Below are positions 16,328 through 26,369 of a stretch of DNA of 64,000 nucleotides, piece by piece. The translations under genes were made by a program, and so were the position numbers. The DNA is taken from positions 56,083 through 120,082 of the forward strand of contig CALLAF010000020.1 in the NCBI GenBank assembly GCA_938002605.1, written 5' to 3'. The notes below the pieces were generated by a model. It was not told the DNA's origin, searched no databases, and saw only the letters and a program-made list of their open reading frames with translations. This DNA is from an uncultured Paracoccaceae bacterium. GTDB lineage: Bacteria; Pseudomonadota; Alphaproteobacteria; Rhodobacterales; Rhodobacteraceae. Numbering within the stretch: position 1 is the first letter of the stretch; each line of letters begins with the position of its first letter.

Positions 16328-18110
16328 GATCTTCGCTTTTCTCTTGAGAGAATTGTAAGTGGTACAGGTCAGCGTAGATACCGCCGCGCGCGATCAGCTC
16401 GTCATGGGTGCCTTGATCAACGGCGCGACCATGATCCATCACCACGATCGAATCCGCGTTGCGCACGGTTGATAGGCGGTGGGCAATCACCAGTGTTGTG
16501 CGCCCGGTGGAAAGCTGTTCGAGCGCAGATTGAACAATGGCCTCTGACTTGGTGTCCAGCGCACTTGTCGCCTCGTCCAGCAGCAAGATCGGCGTGTCGC
16601 GCAATAGTGCGCGCGCAATAGCAACACGTTGGCGTTGACCGCCTGACAGGTTCGACCCGCGCGGACCTGCGGGGCTGTCCAGCCCGTTTGGCAGCATGGG
16701 CAAGAAGTCACTGATATGCGCCGCATCAAGAACCGCTTTTAGGTGGTCGCCGGACACGTCTTCGCGGCCCAACAGAATGTTATCGCGTAGGGTTTCATCA
16801 AACAGTGCCGCGTCCTGGGCGACAACCGAAAATTGCCCGCGTAGATCTGCGAGGTCAAAATCTTTGATCTCAGTTCCGGCGATTGTGACGCTGCCCGATG
16901 TTGGTTCAACAAGTCGGGTCAGCACATTAAAGATGGTGCTTTTCCCCGCGCCAGATGCCCCGACAAGCGCGGTGGTTTTTCCCGCCTGTGCGACGAAGCT
17001 TGTATCGCGCAGCACGGGTAATTCGCCGTAGTGCATGTTCACGGAATCAAGCACAATTTCTGGGCAACCTGCGGCGACTGCGGAAGGAATTTTAGGCGAC
17101 ACAATCGATGGCTTGAGGTTCAATACCTGCTGAAGCCGTTCAACGCTCGCTGCGGCCGTTTGCCATTGACCGCTCATTGCGCCAAGGCGCCGCAGCGGAT
17201 CAAAAGCGAGCGACATTGACGTAAAGAACGCCATGAACTCACCATTGGTTTTTTCGCCCGCCATGATTTCGGTGCCACCATATAACATCACGCCCATAAA
17301 CCCGATACCGGTCATCACATCAATTAACGCAGGAACGGTGGCTTGCCCGGCGGCAGTGCGGACGTTGGCTCTGATGCCCTCTTTGATCAACTGACTGTAG
17401 CGATTGCCTTGATATTCTTCGAGCCCGTTCAGCTTGATCGGGTTGATGCCGTGGAATACTTCGTCCAAACGGGTGGAAATTCTTCCGGCGATTTCGCGTG
17501 AATGGCGGGCGCGCTTGCGGATATAGGATTGCACCATCAGCGAAGGCATCACTAGCATCGGGATGCCGACCACAGCGATCAACGTCCATCGCCAGTCGAG
17601 CCACATCGCAAAGCCAAACAAGCCAATCAGTGACACGAGGTCACGGCCAAGCGCGGTGATAATGCCGCTCCAGATGGAATTGATCGAGTTGACGTCGCCT
17701 TGGACACGTTCGATCAGTTGTCCTGGGGGGTGCTCGGCGTAAAATGCGCTGTCTAATGTCATCATATGGCGCAGGAGATGCTTACGCATATTCGCAGCGG
17801 TCAGTTGCACGATCAGTGCCATCAAAAGTTTCTGTGCACTTGACGTAATTGCGCGGACAATAAAGATGCCCAAAACCCCAAATGCGACAAAATACAGGGC
17901 GGTTACATCGCCCGCAGTAAACACATCATCAAACATTGGCACGATCATCCGCGGGATTACCGCAAGCATGGAGCCTTCGATCACCATGAAAAAGACCGCA
18001 GCCACCAAAAGCCATTTTTGGGGGCGCAGATAATCCTTCCACAGCCACCAGAATAGCGTGAGTGCAGATTGCGATTTGCTAGGGTCTACCGGGGGGAGTG
18101 GCGCGGCCAT
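16320..18110 (-). CDS. ABC exporter, fused permease-ATPase (MsbA-like)
   Basis: Half-size type I exporter of 596 residues: six transmembrane helices in residues about 20-320, then an ATP-binding domain with Walker A GASGAGKST, signature LSGGQRQRVAIARAL, Walker B ILLLDEATSALD and switch histidine in VIAHRLSTVRNAD. The overall form matches lipid A/lipid or multidrug exporters, and it should act as a homodimer. The substrate is not evident; the coupled downstream ygfZ gives no clue. Confidence 0.92.
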   Translation of the reverse strand: MAAPLPPVDPSKSQSALTLFWWLWKDYLRPQKWLLVAAVFFMVIEGSMLAVIPRMIVPMFDDVFTAGDVTALYFVAFGVLGIFIVRAITSSAQKLLMALIVQLTAANMRKHLLRHMMTLDSAFYAEHPPGQLIERVQGDVNSINSIWSGIITALGRDLVSLIGLFGFAMWLDWRWTLIAVVGIPMLVMPSLMVQSYIRKRARHSREIAGRISTRLDEVFHGINPIKLNGLEEYQGNRYSQLIKEGIRANVRTAAGQATVPALIDVMTGIGFMGVMLYGGTEIMAGEKTNGEFMAFFTSMSLAFDPLRRLGAMSGQWQTAAASVERLQQVLNLKPSIVSPKIPSAVAAGCPEIVLDSVNMHYGELPVLRDTSFVAQAGKTTALVGASGAGKSTIFNVLTRLVEPTSGSVTIAGTEIKDFDLADLRGQFSVVAQDAALFDETLRDNILLGREDVSGDHLKAVLDAAHISDFLPMLPNGLDSPAGPRGSNLSGGQRQRVAIARALLRDTPILLLDEATSALDTKSEAIVQSALEQLSTGRTTLVIAHRLSTVRNADSIVVMDHGRAVDQGTHDELIARGGIYADLYHLQFSQEKSEDHD

Positions 18111-18237
18111 CGCGTATCCTTTGGATCATGTTCATGCACGTCTAATCTTAAATAGGGGGGCGGGGCAAGTTCGCTAGGCTTGACGCGGCTAAACTTGGGG
18201 GTACTGTCGGCCGGTAACCACTATCGAAAGCACTCCC

Positions 18238-19413
18238 ATGTCTCTGTCTTACGGTCGCCAATATCTGGCGATTCCCGGTCCATCGGTGATTCCTGATTCT
18301 GTTTTGCAAGCAATGCACCGTGCATCACCCAATATTTACGAAGGCGAATTGCACGATCTGACGCATAGTGTGATCCCAGATTTGAAATCTGTCGCGATGA
18401 CTGATCAGAATGTCGCGATTTACATCGGCAACGGGCACGCCGCTTGGGAAGCCGCGCTGGCAAATGTATTGGCCCCGGGTGACACTGTTTTGGTTTTGGC
18501 GACGGGTCTTTTTGGCCTTGGTTGGGCAGATATTGCCCAAGGATTGGGCGCGCGCGCTGAAATTATCAACTTTGGTGCGCAGGCTGCAATTGATTTATCC
18601 CAAGTCGAAGCCGCGCTTGCCGCCGACACCGAAGGTCGGATCAAGGCGGTTATGGCCGTGCATGTCGACACATCCACCAGCATCAAGAACGATATCACTG
18701 GGCTGCGCGCCACAATGAATCGTACAGGCCATCAGGCGCTTTTGATGGCTGATTGCATTGCGTCTTTGGGATGTGACCGATTTGAGATGGACGCTTGGGG
18801 CGTCGACGTTATGGTCGCAGGCTGCCAAAAAGGACTGATGACCCCCACCGGATTAAGCTTTGTTTTCTTTAACGAAAAGGCCGATGCAGCGCAAACCGAC
18901 AACGTGTCACGCTATTGGAATTGGCGGCCACGGGTCAAACCAGAGGTTTTCTACCAACATTTCGCGGGAACACCGCCGACACACCACCTGTATGGGTTGC
19001 GCGCCGCACTTGATCTGATCAAAGCCGAAGGCATTGATGCGGTGTTCGCACGGCACGCAAAAATCGCCCAGGCCGTCTGGGCCGCGATTGATGTCTGGGG
19101 CAGTGCCGGACCGATGGCGCTGAACGTCGCCGACCCGGCACAGCGGTCACATGCGGTTACATCTGTGGCAATGGGATCATCTATCGCTACAGATTTGCGG
19201 GAATGGACTGAAAGCAAATGTGGGCTGACGTTGGGCATTGGGCTTGGACGCGATCCCGCAGAAGACTATTTCCGGATCGGCCACATGGGGCACCTGAGCG
19301 GACATATGATCATGGGCGCGCTGGGCACGATTGATGCAGGGCTCAAAGCACTCAACATCCCGCACGGACGCGGCGCACTTGATGCAGCTTCAGAGGTGAT
19401 TGCGACGGCCTAA
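18238..19413 (+). CDS. Class V aminotransferase, serine-glyoxylate/alanine-glyoxylate type
   Basis: PLP enzyme of 391 residues that probably transfers the amino group of serine or alanine to glyoxylate. The N-terminal IPGPSVIPDSVLQAMHRASPNI is typical of the SgaA/AGT subfamily, and the PLP lysine sits in GCQKGLMTPTGLSFVFF. It fits with glycolate oxidase (glcDEF, 49-53 kb) and hydroxypyruvate isomerase (61.7 kb) as glyoxylate metabolism, although they are far apart. It has its own upstream region and no downstream partner. Confidence 0.88.
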   Translation: MSLSYGRQYLAIPGPSVIPDSVLQAMHRASPNIYEGELHDLTHSVIPDLKSVAMTDQNVAIYIGNGHAAWEAALANVLAPGDTVLVLATGLFGLGWADIAQGLGARAEIINFGAQAAIDLSQVEAALAADTEGRIKAVMAVHVDTSTSIKNDITGLRATMNRTGHQALLMADCIASLGCDRFEMDAWGVDVMVAGCQKGLMTPTGLSFVFFNEKADAAQTDNVSRYWNWRPRVKPEVFYQHFAGTPPTHHLYGLRAALDLIKAEGIDAVFARHAKIAQAVWAAIDVWGSAGPMALNVADPAQRSHAVTSVAMGSSIATDLREWTESKCGLTLGIGLGRDPAEDYFRIGHMGHLSGHMIMGALGTIDAGLKALNIPHGRGALDAASEVIATA

Positions 19414-19497
19414 GTGAGTTGCGGATTCATTTTGCTATTTTGAGTTGATCTGGGTACGCTTCACCTGTGATGTGCCTGTTCAGCGAAGGGTAGTGAG

Positions 19498-20085
19498 TTG
19501 GAGGTTTTAATAGTAGCCGTTGTCGGCGTGGCGTTCATGTGGATTTTGGCGGGCCGCAAAGATAAACATGGGCCGCCACCCAGTTTGCGTAGGGTGCCGC
19601 CCAAAGTGCAGCCCGTACAAAATCGCCCCCCATTTCAGGCGAAAACGGCGCATAAAGCATCACCTGGATATACTTTGCATGGGAAGGCTTATGTTGTTGA
19701 TGGCGACACTGTGGTCATTCAAAAAAAGCAGATACGCCTCTACGGAATTGATGCGCCCGAAATGAACCATCCTTATGGCAAAAAAGCCAAATGGGCCTTG
19801 GTTAACATGTGCAAGGGGCATGTTATTCGCGCGGATATAAGTGAAACCGACGCCTATGGGCGCAACGTTGCACGCTGCTATCTCGAAGATGGCCGTGATC
19901 TATCTGAAGAAATGGTTAAACAAGGTCTGGCGATTGACTGGCCGAAATTCTCGGGTGGACGTTACGCGGCCTATGAGGTCCCCGATGTGCGTAAAAAACT
20001 TTGGCTCGCCGACGCGCGTCAAAAAGGCAGAATGCATGTCTGGGAAGAGTATGAGGCGCGGCAGAGCAACCGCGCTGTGTCTTAA
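19498..20085 (+). CDS. Thermonuclease (SNc/TNase-like) family protein, membrane-anchored
   Basis: Staphylococcal-nuclease-fold protein of 195 residues. The start is a TTG at 19498 preceded by GAAGGG; it opens with one transmembrane segment (VLIVAVVGVAFMWILAG) so the nuclease domain is probably tethered to the inner membrane, facing the periplasm. The TNase signature is clear: VVDGDTVVIQKKQIRLYGIDAPEMNH, with RLYGIDAPE as the catalytic arginine region and DAYGRNVARCYL downstream. It converges with the HisC-like gene with a 4-base overlap. Confidence 0.85.
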   Translation: MEVLIVAVVGVAFMWILAGRKDKHGPPPSLRRVPPKVQPVQNRPPFQAKTAHKASPGYTLHGKAYVVDGDTVVIQKKQIRLYGIDAPEMNHPYGKKAKWALVNMCKGHVIRADISETDAYGRNVARCYLEDGRDLSEEMVKQGLAIDWPKFSGGRYAAYEVPDVRKKLWLADARQKGRMHVWEEYEARQSNRAVS

Positions 20086-21194
20086 GCCTCGCGCCGTGCC
20101 AGCTCCAGCACCCTCGGCAAGGCTGCCGCAAATGCGTCCATTTCCTCGGACTTTCCGCAGCTGATCCTGATGCAGCGGTCTTGTGGGGCGACGAAAGGCA
20201 TCCGTACGAAAATGCCTTCTTCGATAAGGGCCGCCAAAACACGCCGCGCGAAATCGCCGTCTTGGCCGCAATCAACGGCGACAAAGTTCGTGGCAGACGG
20301 CAGGCTTGTCAGCCCGTTGTCACTTGCGATTTGTGCAATACGGTCGCGTGATTGCGCGATTTCAGCCGTGACATGGGCGAGCCAGTCCCGATCTTCCAGC
20401 GCAGCAAGCGCCCCTGCCTGTGAAATCCGTCCCATGCCAAAATGATTGCGGACCTTGTTGAAGGCGTCAATCACCTCGGCTGCGCCAATGGCATAGCCGA
20501 CGCGCGCGCCCGCCATGCCATGTGCCTTTGAAAACGTGCGCATACGGATCAGGTTTGGGTTATCGACCTGCATGGCAGGGGCGGTGCCGTCGGGGGCCAT
20601 TTCGATATAGGCCTCATCAAGCACCAATAACGCCCCGTCAGGGATATCCGCGATTATCTGGTCGATCACATCCGCGCTGTGCCATGTTCCCATCGGGTTG
20701 TCGGGGTTGGCGATATAGATCAGTTTGGCGTCTACCGCGCGGGCCTTGGCGATTAGGGATGCCGGGTCTTCATGGTCATCGACATAGGGCACTTTGTGTA
20801 GCACCCCTCCAAAACCTGCGACGTGGTAGTTGAATGTGGGGTAGGCCCCGTCGGAAGTCACCACCGCGTCACCTTGGGCAACATAAAGCCGTACAAGCAC
20901 GCCAAGCAGCGTATCAATGCCTTCGCCGATCATGATGTTTTCGGGCGCAATTCCATGATGCGCCGCGAGGGCCAAGCGCAAATCATGGCTTTCTGGGTCG
21001 GCGTACATCCAGACCTCTGACGCGGCTTTTTGCATCGCAGCGATTGCGCGGGGCGAAGGGCCGAACGTGTTCTCATTCGCGCCTAGGCGGGCGATGAATG
21101 GCTTGCCGTTCGCGCGCTCTGTGGCCTCTGGGCCGACGAAAGGGACAGAGGCGGGCAATGATTGGGCGAGGCGGGTCAGTGCAGGTTTTGTCAT
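20082..21194 (-). CDS. HisC-like pyridoxal-phosphate aminotransferase
   Basis: Class I/II aminotransferase of about 370 residues resembling histidinol-phosphate aminotransferase. The PLP lysine is in RTFSKAHGMAGARVGYAIG, and NPDNPMGTW and YIEMAPDG give the substrate/PLP contacts. Rhodobacteraceae usually carry more than one HisC-like paralogue, so histidine synthesis is only one possibility (aromatic amino acid transamination is another). The ATG at 21194 matches the family N-terminus; an in-frame ATG at 21230 adds 12 residues and is less likely. A 53-residue Tat peptide gene is divergent from it. Confidence 0.86.
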   Translation of the reverse strand: MTKPALTRLAQSLPASVPFVGPEATERANGKPFIARLGANENTFGPSPRAIAAMQKAASEVWMYADPESHDLRLALAAHHGIAPENIMIGEGIDTLLGVLVRLYVAQGDAVVTSDGAYPTFNYHVAGFGGVLHKVPYVDDHEDPASLIAKARAVDAKLIYIANPDNPMGTWHSADVIDQIIADIPDGALLVLDEAYIEMAPDGTAPAMQVDNPNLIRMRTFSKAHGMAGARVGYAIGAAEVIDAFNKVRNHFGMGRISQAGALAALEDRDWLAHVTAEIAQSRDRIAQIASDNGLTSLPSATNFVAVDCGQDGDFARRVLAALIEEGIFVRMPFVAPQDRCIRISCGKSEEMDAFAAALPRVLELARREA

Positions 21195-21271
21195 AGGCGC
21201 TAGATAAGCCAGGGCTTGAAACCAATGCAATCGTGATTATCTGAGAATTATTCGCAACTAGGGGGTATAAG

Positions 21272-21433
21272 ATGAAACTATCACGCCGCGGGTTCCTCGC
21301 AAGCACAGGTGCTGCCATCGCCATGCGTACCGCACCACAGATCGCCAGCAAGACTGGTGGCCGCCGGGTATTGACGTTGGTCTATGATAAAGGGCTGGGG
21401 ATGATGCGCGCGGTTGAACGGGTCGCGTGGTAA
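21272..21433 (+). CDS. 53-residue Tat-signal protein
   Basis: Short gene (ATG 21272, TAA 21431-21433) preceded by TAGGGGGTATAAG. The product begins MKLSRRGFLASTGAAIAMRT, a twin-arginine leader, and continues with a short basic segment (GGRRVLTLVYDKGLGMMRA) with no room for a folded domain. I believe similar minimal Tat peptides occur in other Rhodobacteraceae, but cannot verify it here. It lies between the divergent HisC-like gene and an unrelated exported protein gene. It could be a genuine microprotein or an eroded remnant of a larger Tat substrate. Confidence 0.6.
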   Translation: MKLSRRGFLASTGAAIAMRTAPQIASKTGGRRVLTLVYDKGLGMMRAVERVAW

Positions 21434-21474
21434 ATGTCATTCCGAAAAATGTTGGGCTGCCTCGATCCAGATTA

Positions 21475-21837
21475 TCAGTTTATTTCACGGCCAACATAAG
21501 CGCATCGTGCCGAGGCGTTGGGTTCTTTGAGACCGAAGAACACCCGGGTTTCACGATTGCCAGTTTGTGAATACCGGTTCCCTATTATTTCACCCTCACT
21601 ATCGTATAATTGGCAAATAACCATTTCGCCAAACTGGGTGTCGGGAATTACTATTTCGTAGGGATGTTGCAACCGTATCGAATGCGATCGTAGTTCGATA
21701 ACCGGGATTAATTCAAGGGGCGCATTCCCATGTAGGTTATATGTGAAATCGGGCCCGTAATTTTGTGCATTCGCCACATTTTTGATAAGTAGTAAAAATA
21801 CTAATATCATAGTCCTTTGGATGGTTTTAGAATTCAT
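21475..21837 (-). CDS. Hypothetical exported protein, AT-rich
   Basis: Unrecognised protein of 120 residues with a signal peptide (TMILVFLLLIKNVANAQ). The mature part is beta-rich (HPYEIVIPDTQFGEMVICQLYDS; RETRVFFGLKE) and has two cysteines. The ATG at 21837 has AGGTG upstream; a longer start at 21900 would run into valS. Codon use is strikingly richer in A/T than the neighbours, suggesting a recent arrival. It follows valS on the same strand. Confidence 0.6.
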   Translation of the reverse strand: MNSKTIQRTMILVFLLLIKNVANAQNYGPDFTYNLHGNAPLELIPVIELRSHSIRLQHPYEIVIPDTQFGEMVICQLYDSEGEIIGNRYSQTGNRETRVFFGLKEPNASARCAYVGREIN

Positions 21838-21892
21838 TCTGGCACCTGATAAATATAAAATGCCCGCCAAATTTCGGCGAGCATTGTTAATT

Positions 21893-24800
21893 TTACCCAA
21901 TCTCTTTCAACCGCGCGATTGCTGCTTTGATTTGCGCTTCTTCGCCTTCGCGTAGGGCTAGGTTCTCTTTCGCTTCGGCGACAACCTCTTCCGGGGCGGA
22001 GGCCACGAATTTGGGGTTGCCCAGCCGTCCGCGCAAACCGCCCAGTTCTTTGGCCAGCTTTTGCAGTGTCTTTTCTAGCCGTGCGATTTCTTCTGGCACG
22101 TCGATCAGATCGGCGAGGGGCAAACCGAATGTTCCGCCCTCCATCGGGATCGTCACGCAACCTTTGGGGAAGGCATCGACCGCAGTCAGGCTTTCGATCC
22201 GCGCAAGCCGTTGGATCAGCACGTGGTTGTTATCCCATGCAGATTGGCCCTTGGCGTCTAACCCGGTCACGACCAGCGGCACCTTGGCGCCTGCGGGTAC
22301 GTGGCTTTGTGCGCGCGCGGACCTTGTGTTGTCGATCAGGTCGATCACCCAGTTCATTTCGCGGTCTGCATCTGCGTCAACCAGTTCCGCCGCCGTGTAG
22401 GTCGGCCAATCGGCGTGCACCAGCATTTTGGCGCGACTGTCGGCAAGGCCCCAAAGTTCTTCGGTGATGAAGGGCATGATTGGGTGCAGCAGGATCAGGC
22501 ATTGATCCAGTACCCAGCGCAGCGTCTGCTCTGTTTCAGCTTTGGCAGTCGCGTCTTCGCCTTGCAAAATGGGTTTTGAAAATTCCAGATACCAGTCGCA
22601 GACCTTGCCCCATGTAAAGGCATAAAGCGCGTTTGCCGCGTCGTTGAAACGGTAGGATTCTAGCGCTGCGTCGACTTCTTCACGGACCTTGCCGGTTTCG
22701 CCAATGATCCATTTGTTCAGCGTTTGCGTGGCCGTTGGGCGCGCAGCATCGCCCGGATAGGCGATTTCATAATGGTCGGCAAAGCTGAAAGCGTTCCAAA
22801 GCTTGGTGCCAAAATTCCGGTAGCCTTTGATCCGGTCCTCGGAGATTTTCAGCACGCCGCCAAGCGCGGCCATCTGCGCGTTTGAGAACCGCAGCGCGTC
22901 GGCGCCGTATTCATTGATCATGTCCAGCGGGTCGATGACGTTGCCCTTGGTCTTGGACATTTTTTCGCCCTTCGCGTCGCGCACAAGCTGGTGCAGATAG
23001 ACGGTGTGGAACGGGTCTTCTTTCAAAACAGCTTGCGACATCATCATCATCCGGGCGACCCAGAAAAACAGGATGTCTTGGCCCGTGATCAACACATCAC
23101 CGGGGAAATATTTCATCGCGTCGTTATCTTCGGGCCAGCCGAGCGTGCCAAATGGCCAAAGGCCAGAGGAGAACCAAGTGTCGAGCACGTCAGGGTCGCG
23201 CCAAAGTTCGATGTTATCTGGCGCCCACCCCATTGGATAGCTTTCACGAGTCGGTGCCGCTTCAATTTCTATAACGGTCTCTGGGCTCGCTATGCCTTTA
23301 ATTCGATAATACTCTAAAGCCTGTTCTTGTGCCTGCTCGAATGTTGGAGCGCAGAATGCAACAAAGTCAAAAGACGTGTGATCAACATTTGCTCCAGGCT
23401 CCGTTCTAAGTCGTTTATCGGTAGCCCAGTTTATTTCGTGGACCGGGTGCCCATACCAAACCGGTATTTGGTGTCCCCACCAGAGTTGGCGCGAGATGCA
23501 CCAAGGTTCGATATTTTCCAGCCAGTGGTAGAATACTTTTTCGCCTGATTCCGGCATGATCTTTGTGCGGCCCTCGCGTACCGCGTCCAGCGCGGGGCCG
23601 ACGATTTTAGCGGTGTCGACGAACCATTGGTCGGTGAGTGCGGGTTCGATCACGACCTTGGACCGGTCGCCAAACGGCTGCATGATTTTCTTGGCTTCGA
23701 CGAATGGCACGGTCTCGGTCACTTCGACCTTGTTGCCATCTTCGTCCTTCTCCGTGCGGGTCACGTCGTGCATGATGGCGTTGCCCTCAGACGTGATGTC
23801 TTCAACGACCTTTTTACGCGCCTCAAAACGGTCCAGCCCGCGATATTCCTCGGGGACCATATTCATCGCGGCGATCATTGCCTCGTCGAATTTCTGTTCA
23901 CCATTGGCGATAGCTTGGGCGGTTGCGGCCTCTTCCACATACGGTTTGCCATCGGCACGCATCGCGCCTTTGGTATCCATCAGGGAATACATCGGGATAT
24001 TGCCGCGCTTGGCGACCTCGTAGTCGTTGAAATCATGCGCGCCGGTGATTTTCACCGCACCTGACCCGAAATCCATATCGGGGTAGGGGTCGGTGATGAT
24101 GGGGATCAGGCGGCGCTGTGCCTTTGGCCCGACCGGAATTTCGCAGAGTTTGCCAACGATGGGCGCATAGCGTTCATCCTTGGGGTTCACTGCAACCGCG
24201 CCGTCACCCAACATGGTTTCCGGGCGCGTTGTTGCGATTGAGATATAATCGCGGGTCTCGCGCAGGGTGACATTACCGTCTTCGTCTTTTTCGACGTATT
24301 CATAGGTTTCACCACCCGCGAGCGGGTATTTGAAATGCCACATGTGGCCGTCGACTTCGATGTTTTCGACCTCAAGATCGGAAATCGCGGTTTCGAAATG
24401 CGGGTCCCAGTTGACCAGACGTTTGCCGCGATAGATCAGGCCGTCATTGTACATCTGCACAAAGACCTTGAGCACGGCATCGTGGAAATTGCCGGGTTTT
24501 TCGCCCTCAGGCGCGCTTTCGGCGCCGGACATGGTGAATGCAGACCGTGACCAATCCATGCTGTCGCCCAAACGACGGGCCTGCTGTTCGATCACGCCGC
24601 CTTTGTCGCCTTTCCATTCCCAGACTTTTTCAAGAAACTTTTCGCGGCCCAATTCCGTGCGTTTGGGTTGGCCTGTTGCGGCAAGTTCTTTTTCCACCAT
24701 CAACTGGGTGGCGATGCCCGCGTGATCCAGCCCCGGCTGCCATAGCGTGTCGTAGCCCTGCATCCGCTTCCAACGCGTCAAGATATCCATCAGCGTGTGG

Positions 24801-24973
24801 TTGAACGCATGCCCGACGTGCAAATGGCCCGTGACATTGGGGGGCGGCAATTGGATGCAGAATGTTTCGTCACGGCTGGCGTTTGCACCTGCCTTAAATG
24901 CGCCCGCGTTTTCCCACATCTCGTAGATGCGTGCCTCGGCGGTTTTTGCGTCGAATGTCTTGTCCATGGCCAT
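21893..24973 (-). CDS. valS: Valyl-tRNA synthetase
   Basis: Class Ia aminoacyl-tRNA synthetase charging tRNA-Val, 1026 residues from the ATG at 24973. The HIGH-equivalent is HVGHAFNHT and the KMSKS loop is [12 protein letters not shown]; the C-terminal coiled-coil ([20 protein letters not shown]) is typical. ATGs at 24973 and 24967 and a GTG at 24979 are possible; GGGAA upstream favours 24973. Unusual: between [15 protein letters not shown] and the conserved [19 protein letters not shown] there is an extra segment of roughly 50 residues encoded by A/T-rich codons (about 23250-23460), unlike the surrounding gene. Confidence 0.95.
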   Translation of the reverse strand: MAMDKTFDAKTAEARIYEMWENAGAFKAGANASRDETFCIQLPPPNVTGHLHVGHAFNHTLMDILTRWKRMQGYDTLWQPGLDHAGIATQLMVEKELAATGQPKRTELGREKFLEKVWEWKGDKGGVIEQQARRLGDSMDWSRSAFTMSGAESAPEGEKPGNFHDAVLKVFVQMYNDGLIYRGKRLVNWDPHFETAISDLEVENIEVDGHMWHFKYPLAGGETYEYVEKDEDGNVTLRETRDYISIATTRPETMLGDGAVAVNPKDERYAPIVGKLCEIPVGPKAQRRLIPIITDPYPDMDFGSGAVKITGAHDFNDYEVAKRGNIPMYSLMDTKGAMRADGKPYVEEAATAQAIANGEQKFDEAMIAAMNMVPEEYRGLDRFEARKKVVEDITSEGNAIMHDVTRTEKDEDGNKVEVTETVPFVEAKKIMQPFGDRSKVVIEPALTDQWFVDTAKIVGPALDAVREGRTKIMPESGEKVFYHWLENIEPWCISRQLWWGHQIPVWYGHPVHEINWATDKRLRTEPGANVDHTSFDFVAFCAPTFEQAQEQALEYYRIKGIASPETVIEIEAAPTRESYPMGWAPDNIELWRDPDVLDTWFSSGLWPFGTLGWPEDNDAMKYFPGDVLITGQDILFFWVARMMMMSQAVLKEDPFHTVYLHQLVRDAKGEKMSKTKGNVIDPLDMINEYGADALRFSNAQMAALGGVLKISEDRIKGYRNFGTKLWNAFSFADHYEIAYPGDAARPTATQTLNKWIIGETGKVREEVDAALESYRFNDAANALYAFTWGKVCDWYLEFSKPILQGEDATAKAETEQTLRWVLDQCLILLHPIMPFITEELWGLADSRAKMLVHADWPTYTAAELVDADADREMNWVIDLIDNTRSARAQSHVPAGAKVPLVVTGLDAKGQSAWDNNHVLIQRLARIESLTAVDAFPKGCVTIPMEGGTFGLPLADLIDVPEEIARLEKTLQKLAKELGGLRGRLGNPKFVASAPEEVVAEAKENLALREGEEAQIKAAIARLKEIG

Positions 24974-25033
24974 TGTCACGTTCCCAATATTCTTTGGAAC
25001 CGAATACCCAATGGCTGGGTCAAGGGAAAGGGG

Positions 25034-25795
25034 CTATAGCTGGTTATAGATGCTGACGGCCAATTGGTTGAGCGCGTCGCGATCCACATCACCGACAATC
25101 GCATAGGTAAGGTTTGCGTCTTCCCAGTAGAAACTGCCGGTTTCGCCGGTTTGGTTGTAGTTAAACGATGCCAATTGCCCGGTGGCCCCTTGCACGGCGA
25201 ACAGGGTGATGCGCTTGCCGCCTGCATCTTCGTACATGAATTGCGCGGCGGGACCTTCTGTCGCAGACACCAATCGCCCGCCAACGAGCGTGAACCCATT
25301 TGCGGTAAGGTCGGGTGCCTGAAGCGGTTCGCCCACGCGGTTGGAGAGCCAACGTACGAGCGTTTCTTCTTCAGAGGCTGCGACTTCGACTGGCCGGTGC
25401 GGATCGATGCTATAGATGGCGTGGGCTTGCACGGCTTCTTGGACAAGGCTGGCCATCAAGACGGGATCGGTTTGATTGCCACGGGCGATCCAGCCCCCGG
25501 CAACGCCAACGGCCAGCATCGCAACGGACGCGGCAATGGCGGACCATGATAGCCCGGATGGGGCATTGATGTTGGCTGGCTCCGCCGGGAATGCAGGCAT
25601 CACGGGCGGGGTATCGCGCGCGGGGTACAGCGCATTGATCGCATCGTTTTGTTGTTCCCACGCGGTTACATCGTCCAGTGCGTCGGGGTTTTCGTTCAAA
25701 TATGCCTCGACCAGAGCCATATCCGCATCATCCAACTGCCCGTCCACAAAGGCGTGCAACATGTCGGCTGTGATTTTATCGTTCAACGCGCTCAT
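25034..25795 (-). CDS. Anti-sigma factor
   Basis: Membrane-bound anti-sigma factor of 253 residues that overlaps its ECF sigma gene by four bases. The N-terminal cytosolic domain (ADMLHAFVDGQLDDADMALVE) resembles the zinc-less anti-sigma domain, as it lacks the H-X3-C-X2-C motif; one transmembrane helix follows (SAIAASVAMLAVGVAGGWIA), then a periplasmic domain of about 140 residues (GFTLVGGRLVSATEGPAAQF). Signal sensing is presumably periplasmic. The signal is not identifiable from the sequence. Confidence 0.85.
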   Translation of the reverse strand: MSALNDKITADMLHAFVDGQLDDADMALVEAYLNENPDALDDVTAWEQQNDAINALYPARDTPPVMPAFPAEPANINAPSGLSWSAIAASVAMLAVGVAGGWIARGNQTDPVLMASLVQEAVQAHAIYSIDPHRPVEVAASEEETLVRWLSNRVGEPLQAPDLTANGFTLVGGRLVSATEGPAAQFMYEDAGGKRITLFAVQGATGQLASFNYNQTGETGSFYWEDANLTYAIVGDVDRDALNQLAVSIYNQL

Positions 25796-26289
25796 GATAC
25801 TGGGCTTTCAACTGGTTGCATTGCCGCCTTAAGTGCGGCGCGTGCACGCCCCAAACGTGACATAAGCGTCCCTATGGGAATATCCAATGTTGCGGCTGCT
25901 TCTTTATAGCTGAGCCCACCAACCACCACACTAAGCAGGGCTTCGCGTTGTTCTTCGGGCAGGGTGGCCATCGCGCGAGCTGTTTCCGCAAGCGCAAGTT
26001 GGTCATCTAGCATATCAGCGGCGGGCACCGTTTGCGCAATATCATCAAGCGGTGCAGTTGCATGACGGCGTGCAGGCGCGCGCAACTGCGTCCGGTATGT
26101 ATTCAGCAAGACCTTCATGGCCCAAGCTTTGACCGTGCCGGTGGGTTCCCACATCGCACGTTTGCGCCAAGCCCGTTCAACCGCATCTTGCAAAAGATCA
26201 TCCGCAGCGTCACGGTTCCGGGTCAGCGCAAATGCGTAGCGCCACAGATCCGGCATGCAGTCCGAGATTTGCTGTTGAAAGTTGCTCAT
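25792..26289 (-). CDS. ECF-family RNA polymerase sigma factor
   Basis: Sigma-70 factor of about 165 residues with region 2 (RYAFALTRNRDAADDLLQDAVERAWRK, core-binding and -10 recognition) and region 4 (LPEEQREALLSVVVGGLSYKEAAATLDIPIGTLMSRLGRARAAL, -35 recognition). The start at 26289 (MSNFQQQ) removes an unlikely N-terminal extension; ATG 26304 is an alternative. It is coupled to the downstream anti-sigma gene and preceded by the lipoprotein gene on the same strand, which may be its target or part of the same operon. Confidence 0.9.
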   Translation of the reverse strand: MSNFQQQISDCMPDLWRYAFALTRNRDAADDLLQDAVERAWRKRAMWEPTGTVKAWAMKVLLNTYRTQLRAPARRHATAPLDDIAQTVPAADMLDDQLALAETARAMATLPEEQREALLSVVVGGLSYKEAAATLDIPIGTLMSRLGRARAALKAAMQPVESPVS

Positions 26290-26369
26290 CTTGGCGGCGT
26301 GCATCCGTGACCAATTGCTGTCCCGGCCGACCCTAGCGGCCGGGAAGCGATAGGTAAAGCTGTTCAGGA

